From Zeus faber (Eukaryota > Chordata > Actinopteri > Zeiformes > Zeidae): a stretch of 64,000 nucleotides of DNA. Within the stretch, counting starts at the first letter, position 1. Each line of letters opens with the position of its first letter. Positions 54,515 through 64,000 of the stretch are shown here, piece by piece. The notes under the pieces are model-generated. The model was given only the letters and a program-made list of their open reading frames with translations, was not told where the DNA came from and did no database searches. A program made the translations under genes and the position numbers. The stretch lies in contig OY482849.1 in assembly GCA_960531495.1 (NCBI GenBank), forward strand, positions 5,042,265-5,106,264, written 5' to 3'.

Positions 54515-57154
54515 GTTGTAAGCTTCTTGCTGAAGTAAGACGTTTCTTACAGTCATTGCATGATTCGGTTGTGATATGATTGTTGATGTTGGTGGAGCCA
54601 GTTCGTTATCGTAATTGTTTTTTATTTATTATTTATTTTTTTAAATTGTCTCAAAACGACCTGCCCAAGCACAACAGAAGATGTCAGAAAGTGCCTGTCC
54701 GAGAAAGGCTTCGGCGAGTCCTAAACCATCATCATAATTGTAATCATGTCTTGAGAGAGCTGAAAAAGTGCCTCGGGGGTCATGCAGAAGTACAGCGCTC
54801 TGTCACCGTTCCTCCCGTTGGAATAAAATGGCTTCTCTCCTCCATTCCTGTCCAATGAAGTCACCCGTCATGAGACCGAGTCACAGAGAGCTCCGACATC
54901 TTGATTCCTTTGCATCAGGGTTGAAGTCAAGGAGTAACTTCCGGACAACGTTGGTATCATGGGGTTTCACGACCTTCAGTTCAAACTCTGGAGGTCACAC
55001 TTGGTCACACGTCGAGAAATGCATACCCCTTTTCAAGTGCTTTATGTACATCGTTGTCTTTGAGTATGATTTATAATTTGATTTGCGTTCTACCCGCCCC
55101 ACTGCCCCCATACATGGCATATTAATATAAATTGTTCTACATTTGCTTTTAGTTTAGCCCTCCCCGCCCTGACCAAGTCTTCCATAATTATCTATTTTAT
55201 TGAGGCCTCAAAGGTTCATAAAAGTTGCTATTTAAACATATTTATCTGGATGGCGGATGTTTTTGTTAGTTTCGGAGCAATATGTTAAGTTATGAACAGA
55301 AGTACACACTTCCACTTCCAGGTTACACCAGGTGCATTATTATTGTTGTTTTTTCTTGAAACAGTAACAAAGTATTTTTTTTTTTTTGTCTTTCTCATTA
55401 CCCCATTGCACAATACTGAAAAGGGCTATTCCTCTCGAGAAGATAGTATTTTCTGGATTCCGCTCCCAATATGAATAGAATGAATTGTTACTTTTTACTC
55501 AATGAGGGGCCTTTTCTGGGGAAAAAAACAAAACAATAAAACCCTCTCACAGCCCGGTTTACTCTGCTAGTCCTGTGCTGTTATACTTGTTTGCGTTGGG
55601 ACTATTTCTTGCCCTCTCGCAAACGTTGCTGCTCTGATTTTTTTTCAGATCTATTGAACCGCCCATGGAGCTTCAACCGTGTTTAAAGTTTGATCTATCA
55701 AAGTACATTTTCTGCATTGCATGTACACCCATGTAACTCAATATTTGACGTTAATGTGCAAATACACGATGGCCTTTGAATGTTCATCCTTGCCAACGGG
55801 GGTGCACGGACAGGGGCGGGGGTGAAAGCCCACAGAGAAGGCTTGGGTTTTCGGAGACATAGACTATCAAGTAACGTGTCCAAAACATGCTGCTGTTCCT
55901 GATGGTTTTCCTAAGTAACGGCTGATGATGGATACAGGCAACATTTGAAAAGGGCACTTTTTTTGGCCAAGGCTAAAAGGAGCAGGGACGGTCACAATTT
56001 GACCGAACATTGGGTGGGATGTTGTTGTGATTGACATCACTTCCCCTGTCATCAAGTGGTCCCTTTCGAGCTCTGTAAATATCCAGACAGTGACATCAGT
56101 GAACCAAATGAAAAGCCCAGAGTGGTCTTGCGTTAGATGTCGGTAATCCTGCAGTGCACCGTGTGTGTGTGTGTGTGTTTGAGATCGAGATAAATATCCC
56201 TTTGTGTTTGTATTGTGTGATCGTCTTAGCACCTTTGTTGGAACACAGTACAGATAGGTGTGTGTGTGTGTTATAAATAGTAAGCGAGAAGTAAAAACTA
56301 ATTTATAAGGGCACTTTTAGCCATGGAAGGGAATATTTACAAAAAAAATCCCCAATGCCTTCAGAACATCACAAGATGTCAAGGCGTAGGGTGAGTTCAC
56401 CACAATGGAAAAACCCAAGTCAGTGTCAAAGGTATTTTTTCTTTTTTTTTACAAGTGTTCACTCTACTTTTCGAAATAATCGTAGCCGATGCAGAAATAA
56501 CCATGTTTATTGTTCAGGCCTTTTTTTTTTTCTTTCTTCAAATTAGCCTGTTCGATGTAGGTGTAAACAGTGGCGCCTTTCCCCGCCTGTCTTTCGTTTC
56601 GCCACGCTCGCTGCGACTTGGCCCGCGCAGCGCAGAGTATTCTATTTTTCCACAGTTGCGCGCCAATTCTTTTCCTCTTCCCATTCCACACAACACCAGC
56701 GGAGAAACACCACTGCCATTGTACCGAGACCACACCGTTATCACCCCCAACAAAAGGCTCTAAAGTCCAATTGAGTCTTATGTCTTGGGAGACCTGATTG
56801 CTGCTTCTTGTATGAGGTCGTCGTCCAAGGTCCAACCAACTCCATTTTATTTGCTTAGACTGCAGTATCACCGCATGTTGTCTCTGGATAAAAGGGAACA
56901 ATTTTCTTTTTTTTGGGGAATTAGCTTTTTGCCTGTCACTCGGATTAATACGATATGGTCAACACCAATTTCATCCCTGTGTCTAGCACCGTGATAGTGA
57001 CGGGCTGCATACTAACTGCAGTATTTTTTGGGAGTATCTGTACTTTACTTTAGTTCATTTATTTCTGTTGACTTTTTCTTTTACTTAGCCACATTGAGCC
57101 CTAAAAAAGTATACATTTCCCCTGAACACCTTCAGTACTCCCTACAAAGTAAAA

Positions 57155-57310
57155 TCGGAGAAGCCAGTTATCACAAGGTTCGTCTTTAGGGCCTTTCCGG
57201 CAAAGTGTAAACAAACACTCTCGAGCCCGTGTTCAGAGTTGCCAGGTCCACAGTTTTCCAGCGGAATTGGGCTACTTTCTAAGTGTCAAAGCGGGTCGGA
57301 GCAGGGAATG
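57155..57310 (+). repeat. Dispersed repeat family R2, copy 1
   Basis: gccagttatcacaa, gtgtaaacaaacactctc, gttgccaggtcc and ttgggctactttctaagtgt also occur, in the same order, at 62465-62680. A partial copy (gtcgggtccacagttttccc, gggctacttttgaagtgttg) is at 57685-57770. Confidence 0.7.
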
Positions 57311-59213
57311 ATGTCACATCCATCCTGTGTACAACAAGTTGGAAAACCAAGATGGACGCCTCCTTGTTGTGGTTGCTCTTTTGGAATACAGACAACTACA
57401 GAACAAATATGGGACCTGGGAATGTTGCGCTCCCCTGGGGGTCCACGAAGATGCCCATGTTCACATCCAAATAGACTTAATAAAGACAAACAGACAAACA
57501 AACAAACAATGTTAACATCACAGCTGTTCGTACAGCTTTCACCTACCTGGGTTGGTGAGGTTCTTCTGAATTTCCGAGCCATAAATCTGACATCAGGGGG
57601 CATTTCAGTTAACATTTCGGACTGGGAACTCCGGAATTCTGACTTCCCAGTTCAAATGAAATGCAGCATAAGCTCACAGCGGTGTTGTCGGGTCCACAGT
57701 TTTCCCATGGAATTGGGCTACTTTTGAAGTGTTGCTGCGGGTTGAATTTGTTGTCTGCGGGTTGGGTAGACCTATTTTGTATGCTACTCACATGAATAAT
57801 ATCTAGAAATAAAAAGAAAAAGAAAAAGAAATGGGGCTGGGGATGATGTATGGAACGAAACCGATCTGTGCGCACCACAATGATCTCCTTGGACTGGTTT
57901 TGGGATGGTTTTGATTGGCCATTACGCTGGTTGTGTCACACAGACCACAGCCTTTACTTTTACTTTTGATATTTAAGTACATTTAATATCAGCTACTTCA
58001 AGTTGTATTCCAATGAGTGCCTTTCACTTTTACTAGAGTCCTTTGTTAGTAAGATATCTGTGTGTGGCTTTCCTGTACTTTTTTCCACCACTGTAGCTGT
58101 GTAAGCAGCTAAAGCAGGGCTGCAGAGGGAAGCAGCTAGCCTCGCTTCCGTGAAATTCAGGTAATACTCCTTACAGCATCTTGAAAAGATTGGTTATTTA
58201 AACGTTATATTGTGTCTTTATGATGAGTAAAAAATGAAAACCTGCTAAATGAAAAGATCCTAGCTGTTGTAATGTAGCCACGTTTGTAGCTCTTTTTACC
58301 GATAACAATGTACCGTATCCATCTGCTGGGTTCAGTGATGATCAAGAAGTATCTCTTGAATAACACAGCTTTTTCGATGCCGGGGGCCATGTTTCCCTCG
58401 TTTCACTGGAGCTCGGTAGTTGCTTCCCTCTGCAGCCTTGTGTTAGGCTAACACAGTCAGCTGGCAGCCCATTGCTATCTTGGCACTGGACGCACAAGAG
58501 TGAAATTGATATTGACCTTGGTATTGAAGCTAGGCTAGTTCCCCTCAAAAAAAGCGACGTCTCCCTTCCACCACCTTTCCGGTTTCAGGCTGTAATTTGC
58601 ACTCGTGAGCTCAGGTGAATCCATCTCAGACCCTGAGTCATGGGTTGCCCCCCCAGCTACACAAATAAAGACCTCAACCTCGAGTTGGATATCGTGGAGA
58701 AAGTATTTCCGCCAGGAGTGAGCAAGCCTAGTTCACCTAAAAAAATAAAATTAAAAAAAAAAAGGAGTTCAGCCAAGTTCACCTAAAAGGCCGTAATCAG
58801 AATAAAATGCGATGCTCACTCAATGGCCGCTACAGTTAGGGTAACAGTAACATCTTTCAGGGGCCATCTGGTTAAACATGGTTGGTAACCCATGGTTCCT
58901 GAGGCCTGTAAAGGAGGAAAAACTCTGTTTGTTCTAGTTCTATTGCTTTTGGCAGGTTAGAGCGTCACGCCTCACTGCAGTTGTTCAAACCTGCAGGGAT
59001 CCCTTCTTTCTTTCCATAGGCTAGATACTATATGATCACATACTGTATGATGTGATCCCAGAGCCTAGAGCCTCCCTCCCCATCTCCTAACAACATATCC
59101 TGTCTTACATAGTGATGACAGACGACACGGCTTTCCAACACTCAATTCTGCCTTGACATGTATGTATTGCAAAATCGAATGTGAGTTTACATTATGACTG
59201 TAGGTATACCCAC

Positions 59214-59216
<3 letters not shown>

Positions 59217-59282
<66 letters not shown>
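59217..59282. repeat. (AT)n microsatellite
   Basis: About 33 AT units, about 880 bp before the integrin start codon. Confidence 0.97.
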
Positions 59283-59284
<2 letters not shown>

Positions 59285-59849
59285 CATTCAAAAACTCAAA
59301 TATTACGCCTCAATGATTGAACAGAACTATACAAACAATGTTAAAAGTAAGTAAGTAAATAAATTAAAAAAAAAATAATAATAAATATATTAAAGGAAAG
59401 CCAGACATGGACTTTCACCTAAAGACAGGTATTCCTTTGATTGAAATCAACAGTTTCCAATGGTCGGAATGGGGCAATGAGTATGACGACACATTTCACA
59501 AATTAATTTTAGATTTTGCCTTTGAAGAAACCTCAGGACACGTTCCAAAAAAAGGGGGAAAGGAAGTTGCACACATTGAGCATCCTCTTTGGGAAACAAA
59601 AAATGGACAACATTCCCGAAAATGTATAAACAGCAAACGTATAAACAAGTGAAAATAGCCTAAAATATACATCGATAAATGTGGACATGTCAGTTAAAAA
59701 CATGTAGATATACAGCATAAATACAAATAAGGATATAGACTAGAATACAGACAGAAACATTGCACTTTAAAATAGAAATATAAATTGGCAAAATTAACTT
59801 ATGATATACGTTTATACTGTATGGATATATTTTCTCTCTCTGCCCCCTA

Positions 59850-60159
59850 AGTTTCTGCTTCTCTCTGCGCAGACCAGCCAAATCTCGTGTAATATCTCAA
59901 GCTCCACCCAAAATGATTACCAGGACCCCCGCCTCTCTCTCGGCTGTTCTCCCCCATCCGCGTTGGACCAGGACGCTGGAGTGGACGGAGAGAGGAGGCT
60001 TCCAGGGCGTTTTAAAAGGGCCATTCCGCTGATAAACCATCACGACTACGATCCTATAGACGACCCCCCCCCCCCCCCCCAGCCCCGCACGAACCGCACG
60101 GATGATGCGCCTTCTGCGCTCCGGCTGCTCCATGACAGAGAGAAAGACGCACAGGAGAG
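59850..60159 (+). promoter_or_regulatory. Promoter/5' UTR region of the integrin alpha gene
   Basis: GC-rich stretch before the start codon, with a C18 run at 60064-60081 and many CpG. The base composition changes sharply from the A/T-rich upstream side. No TATA box is seen near an assignable start site. Confidence 0.45.
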
Positions 60160-60338
60160 ATGGGGACCGCGCTGCCGCCGCCGTTTCGCGCCCGCTGCGC
60201 CGTGCTGCTTCTGTCCGCGCTGACTCTGGCGCGGCTGTGCGCGGCTTTTAACCTGGACGCGGAGACACGCGTGGTTTTCACCGGACCCGCGGGGAGTCAC
60301 TTCGGCTACTCCGTGGAGTTTTTCAGCAATCCGCTCAG
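60160..60338 (+). CDS. itga5: Integrin alpha chain, first coding exon (most like integrin alpha-5), partial
   Basis: ATG at 60160 opens a signal peptide: basic FRAR, then a hydrophobic VLLLSALTLARL core and a cut near CAA-F. The mature chain starts FNLDAETRVVFTGPAG and continues with HFGYSVEFF. 'FNLD', 'SGP.GS.FG' and 'SVEF' open the beta-propeller of the RGD-binding and laminin alpha chains; SVEF points to alpha-5 rather than alpha-V or alpha-8. The exon ends CTCAG|GTCGTT in phase 2. Integrin alpha-5 pairs with beta-1 as the fibronectin receptor at the cell surface. No second exon is seen up to 64000, so most of the gene is outside. Alternative: another member of the alpha-V/5/8 group. Confidence 0.75.
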
Positions 60339-60974
60339 GTCGTTTTTTTTTTTTCTTCCTTCTTTTCTTCATTGTGCCGCAATTGTAATGTTAAAACCGT
60401 CGTATAAAAATAGTCAAAAAATTGTCAAAAATAATCCTCCATTCATACTGTTGTTAGAGCGTGTATATATGTATATTGTGTTGTTCTTTTTTTAAAATTT
60501 GATTTCGTTGATGCGTTCATTCAGTGTTTGTTATTTGGATTATAGTCACAGATTAATGAAAAGAGTCTTCTTTTATTATGATGAGGAGAAACAGGCGTCC
60601 AAATCATGTCTGTGGTTTTAGTGGAGAGGTTTCAGACTAAAGAAATATGACTAAAACCTGTCATTGATAGGTGATAGGCTTTTGACACAATTCAAACATT
60701 CAAACGTGCGCTTTCACTGCACCTCTAGCGCTGCCCGAACGGATCTTGTGGTCGTCATCACACTTTGTTTTTTCATGGATAGAGTGCCATAGAATTCAGC
60801 AAAGGTGGACAATTCCAGGTCCAGAATCCTTAAATCCTGCCATCTTTTTGTTCCAGCCGTGCACCGATCCAGCTGATTTCACTCGCTACTCGTTGGACTT
60901 TTATCGTGGGCAGCCGTTTAACATTTAGTCCATTACACAAAATATAGTCACTTTTTAAAAGTTTATATTTTATC

Positions 60975-61500
60975 GTATTCATATTTTAGTTACTAGTTGC
61001 TATTCCAACAGTTACTAGTAAATATTTTAGTTTAACTAGTCAAAATGTATTAGGTATTATTAATTTATTAGCATTTATTGGCTTATTAGATATTTGTAAA
61101 GCTCTTGCTGACAGATACTAGTAACTATTCCAATTGTTACATGTAACTATTTGGACAATTTAATCCTATGGGGCTCCATGTTTCACCTATTAAATATTTG
61201 CCTCTAACTAGTATATATTCCCATTGTTACTAGTATCTATTAATTAAGTTAAAGTACTTATTCATGAGTAACTAGTGCCCTTTCTTGTTACTAGTAACAT
61301 TTTTTGTTTTACCAATTACAATGTGTTCTTGACCCGTCATTTAAAATGTTACTAGTAAAAAAACGTTACTAGTAACAACAGGAAAATGCACTAGTCACTA
61401 GTAAATAAGTACTAGTACTCAATTAATAGTGACTAGTAAAATGTAAATAGATATGAGTAACAATCGTAACATATACTAGTTGGCAAATATTTGATATTGC
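60975..61500. mobile_element. ACTAGT-rich palindromic element (MITE-like)
   Basis: About fifteen ACTAGT hexamers occur in 500 bp. The part from 61188 to about 61330 pairs imperfectly with the reverse complement of about 61340-61500 (for example aaatatttgcc with ggcaaatattt and ttactagtaac with gttactagtaa), centred near 61335. There is no open frame. Confidence 0.7.
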
Positions 61501-62464
61501 AAACACACAGTGGTGTAAAGTAACAAAGCAAAAATAGTCTGTCTATCTGTACTTTCAAGTTCAAGCTCATTACTTGAGTTGTTATATTTCTGTCCACTTT
61601 TATTTTAACTTATACCCCTTCCCCATTGCGCCAATAACCTGCAAACACCGCTAACATCTGGCATTTGTCATAAGTGGGAAAGGTTACACCCGGGTGTCAG
61701 GCCCGGGACAAATGACCCTGCAATAGACACGGGTATTTATCGGCTCCAGCTCCGATCGGCTCTGATGGAAACAGGACACCCGGGTCGACCTGCTGATTTT
61801 CGCCCCTTTACCGGCGCGATGTGACATGCATTGAAGTTCTGGACATTGACATAAATAGACAGGAATATCTGTGTGTCATTCGATCATTTCATATCCAATT
61901 TTGAATCCAAAACGAAATCAAAAGTTACTGACTTTTTTCCTGCATGCGGGGCCATGAAATGTTTTGAGTGTGGGGAAAGCTCCACAGCAGAGAAGCCCCA
62001 AGCACTGGACTCCAGCACTGCCCCAAGCCGGTCTCCGAACCGGAGGAGCATCTCTACTCCCTGCCACCGAAGGACCGCCATCGGGCACTGCCGATGCTCG
62101 GGTGTGGGCATGCTGCTTCTACTGTAGTGTTGGGTCGTTCACAAACGATCCGATTGTCTTGAACGGCTCTTTTGTAGGAACGAAGGGAACCGAGTCTCGC
62201 TGGGGGATGAGCCGTTTTTTCTCTCCCAGCTTTTACAGTTTTATGTCGTTGTTCATTTAAGTTGCTGTCTCCTCTACTGTTTATTTCCCAATCACACTGG
62301 AAACATGACACGCCCCCCTTTTTTCCCCCGGTGTGTTCGTGACGTGAATGTGACACACCAGAAACAAAAAAAAGAACTGCATTTCTCCTGGCAATGGGAA
62401 AGGCGTCAATCGCCTTTTTTTTTAGAAAAATGAAATCGGAGGAAAACTGGGAGCCAATGATGTT

Positions 62465-62680
62465 AGTGAAAGCCAGTTATCACAAATGTGATATTAGCGA
62501 ATCAAGGGTTGCATCCAGCCAGCAAGCTAAGCGTAAACAAACACTCTCAAGCCTTTTTTTCCAAGTTGCCAGGTCCGTGGTTTTCCTGCGGATTTGGGCA
62601 ACTTTTCAAATGTTGAAGCGGGTTGTATTGTTTGTCCGCTGGTTGGGGGATGGTTGGGTTTGTCATGGAGACCTGGCAAC
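62465..62680 (+). repeat. Dispersed repeat family R2, copy 2
   Basis: Same module order as 57155-57310: gccagttatcacaaatg, gcgtaaacaaacactctcaa, gttgccaggtccgtgg, and ttgggcaacttttcaaatgt with gcgggttg. Confidence 0.7.
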
Positions 62681-64000
62681 ATCGCCCGTGTAAAGTAAAA
62701 TCTTTGCAGCATTGCTACTGAACAAGCACAGGCATGTCCCAGAGAGTGACAACTAGAGCAGCGCGTTGGAGAGCAACGACCACAGCGGTGAAGTCATACA
62801 GCAGTGATGCTGCCCCACCTATACCAATACCAGGGACATGTTTACAACAAATGTTTTCTTATGTCAGAGTGAAAGTCGGGTTTTACGACAGTGGTGTAAA
62901 ACGGCAGTTGCACTCAGAAACTGTAGGGGCGCCAAATCCCAAATACCAAACATTAACTACAGGGTTGATGCTACTGTAGCTAACAAATCCACATGGTTGA
63001 CTCAAAATATTGGAGTGGATTTTTATTTTCTGAACCTGAATTCTTTGCATTAGTATAATCACCATCATGCATTTGAGAGCGGCAATTTGAGAATGGCTGC
63101 TGTTCCAACACAACCTGTTTTAGGCTCCCTCCATATCATATCAGTATATGTGAACAAATTTGCTCTTATGAAGTTCCAACTGTGAAAAGCTCTGGGAAAC
63201 AGGGAATGTAATATAATGTGTGATCTAAAAAATATATAGATACCCATTATCATTGATCTGTGCTCCTCTGTTACCCCGTCTAACCTCCTCAGGTGTAGTG
63301 GTGTTGGTTTAATACTGTGGATGTATTTTCCTAGCTCCAGCAGGCAGGAAATTGCTTTAGGTTTTCTCTGTTTGCTTAGCTAAGCGTTTGGAGGCTGAAT
63401 GTGTGATGTGGAACTCTTATCAACATGTTGATCTAGGCCTAACCCGCTGGGATTGCTTGGATTTGTACTTTGGACAAATTAATGTTTTTAATTTCCTTGC
63501 AACTGCTAATGTTTTCCGAGCAGGTTGGGGTTTTTTTTGTACACTTCGGCTGCACAATTCATTGCGAAACAAGGATGTTTTTCTTCTCTCCCTTGTCTAG
63601 AATTTCCCCACAGCATGCCACACATTCTGACAATTACAAGATTGTTTAGCTTTACTCAGAGTTGTTACAGCGGCCCCTGTTTCTATACACACACCATATA
63701 CCTCCTTCCATCCCTCCGTCACGCTCTCTCTCTGTCAAAGCAATAAGCCAATAGGCCCTGTTTAAGAGACAAGACCCCTAGTGTGTGGTAGAGGTTGTAC
63801 AGGGTCAATTCTGAACGAGAATGGGGATTTGCTGAAATGTCATTTTCTGCCATTTCCTCTTGGACACAAGCGCAGCAGTCAGGAGATAAAAAAACAATAC
63901 CACATAAGTGGATATAGCTCAAGAAAGAAAAAAAGAAATAACATAGTGTCAAGCAAGATATTCTGACCACATACATGCATTAGGCACTGAGGCCCGTGAA

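Larger units (their letters stand above)
54520..59800. other. Intergenic region between bin2 and the integrin gene
   Basis: Contains repeat family R2 at 57155-57310 and 57680-57770, a long AT tract at 59217-59282 and short TG tracts near 56161 and 56260. Frames up to 162 aa (57239-57727) fall on repeats and show no domain. No exon or RNA gene is recognised. Confidence 0.5.
60339..64000 (+). other. Start of integrin intron 1
   Basis: Repeat-rich, with an ACTAGT-dense palindromic element (60975-61500), a possible Tx1-like ORF1 zinc-knuckle scrap near 61950 (AMKCFECGE) and R2 copy 2 at 62465-62680. No exon matching the second blade of the propeller is visible. Confidence 0.55.

Noticed and set aside
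59407..59652. 81-aa frame starting MDFHLKTG
   Set aside because: No domain recognised and no splice partner; in A/T-rich DNA between repeats.

Overview
The window is vertebrate, almost certainly teleost fish, nuclear DNA. The evidence is spliced genes with GT-AG introns, a selenoprotein, long CA/TG and TA microsatellites, vertebrate TTAGGG telomere units, and a mixture of fish-type transposons (Tc1/mariner, RTE, L1, Tx1-like, Ty3/gypsy, a retrovirus-like element and MITEs). The species cannot be named from sequence alone.

Layout. 1-21.9 kb holds no host exon I can find. It is a graveyard of mobile elements: a mariner-type MITE, a possible endogenous retrovirus with an LTR pair, an L1 copy split by an antisense RTE LINE, Tx1-like ORF1, gypsy pol, a broken Tc1 and palindromic MITEs. 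It also carries a short head-to-head telomeric palindrome. It probably lies inside or beyond a very large first intron of the gene whose first coding exon is at 21901-21994 on the minus strand. That exon encodes the type II membrane anchor of a chondroitin 4-O-sulfotransferase (CHST11/CHST13 family). Just upstream of it are a GC-rich promoter region and a ~1 kb 24-bp minisatellite. 23.5-30.4 kb is intergenic and repeat-rich.

31.4-42.4 kb (minus) is a complete 16-coding-exon thioredoxin-glutathione reductase (txnrd3). It has an N-terminal glutaredoxin domain (CPFC), FAD and NADPH domains, the CVNVGC redox centre, and a C-terminal Gly-Cys-Sec-Gly with in-frame TGA. A good SECIS candidate lies about 560 nt downstream. 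The joined exons keep frame throughout and give 602 aa, or 642 aa from an upstream ATG that adds a mitochondrial-presequence-like leader.

45.5-54.1 kb (plus) is a complete 12-coding-exon bridging integrator 2 gene (bin2), 596 aa. It has an N-BAR domain, a long acidic/Pro-rich exon with an in-frame 18-bp tandem repeat, and an SH3-like C-terminus that has lost the usual ligand-binding residues. Txnrd3 and bin2 are divergent, separated by about 3 kb.

60160-60338 (plus) is the first coding exon of an integrin alpha chain, most like integrin alpha-5. Its remaining exons lie beyond the window.

Together: the txnrd3-CHST pairing matches the human TXNRD3-CHST13 (3q21) and TXNRD1-CHST11 (12q23) neighbourhoods. 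BIN2 and ITGA5 are both on human 12q13. The genes do not form a pathway: redox control, glycosaminoglycan sulfation, membrane curvature and cell adhesion.
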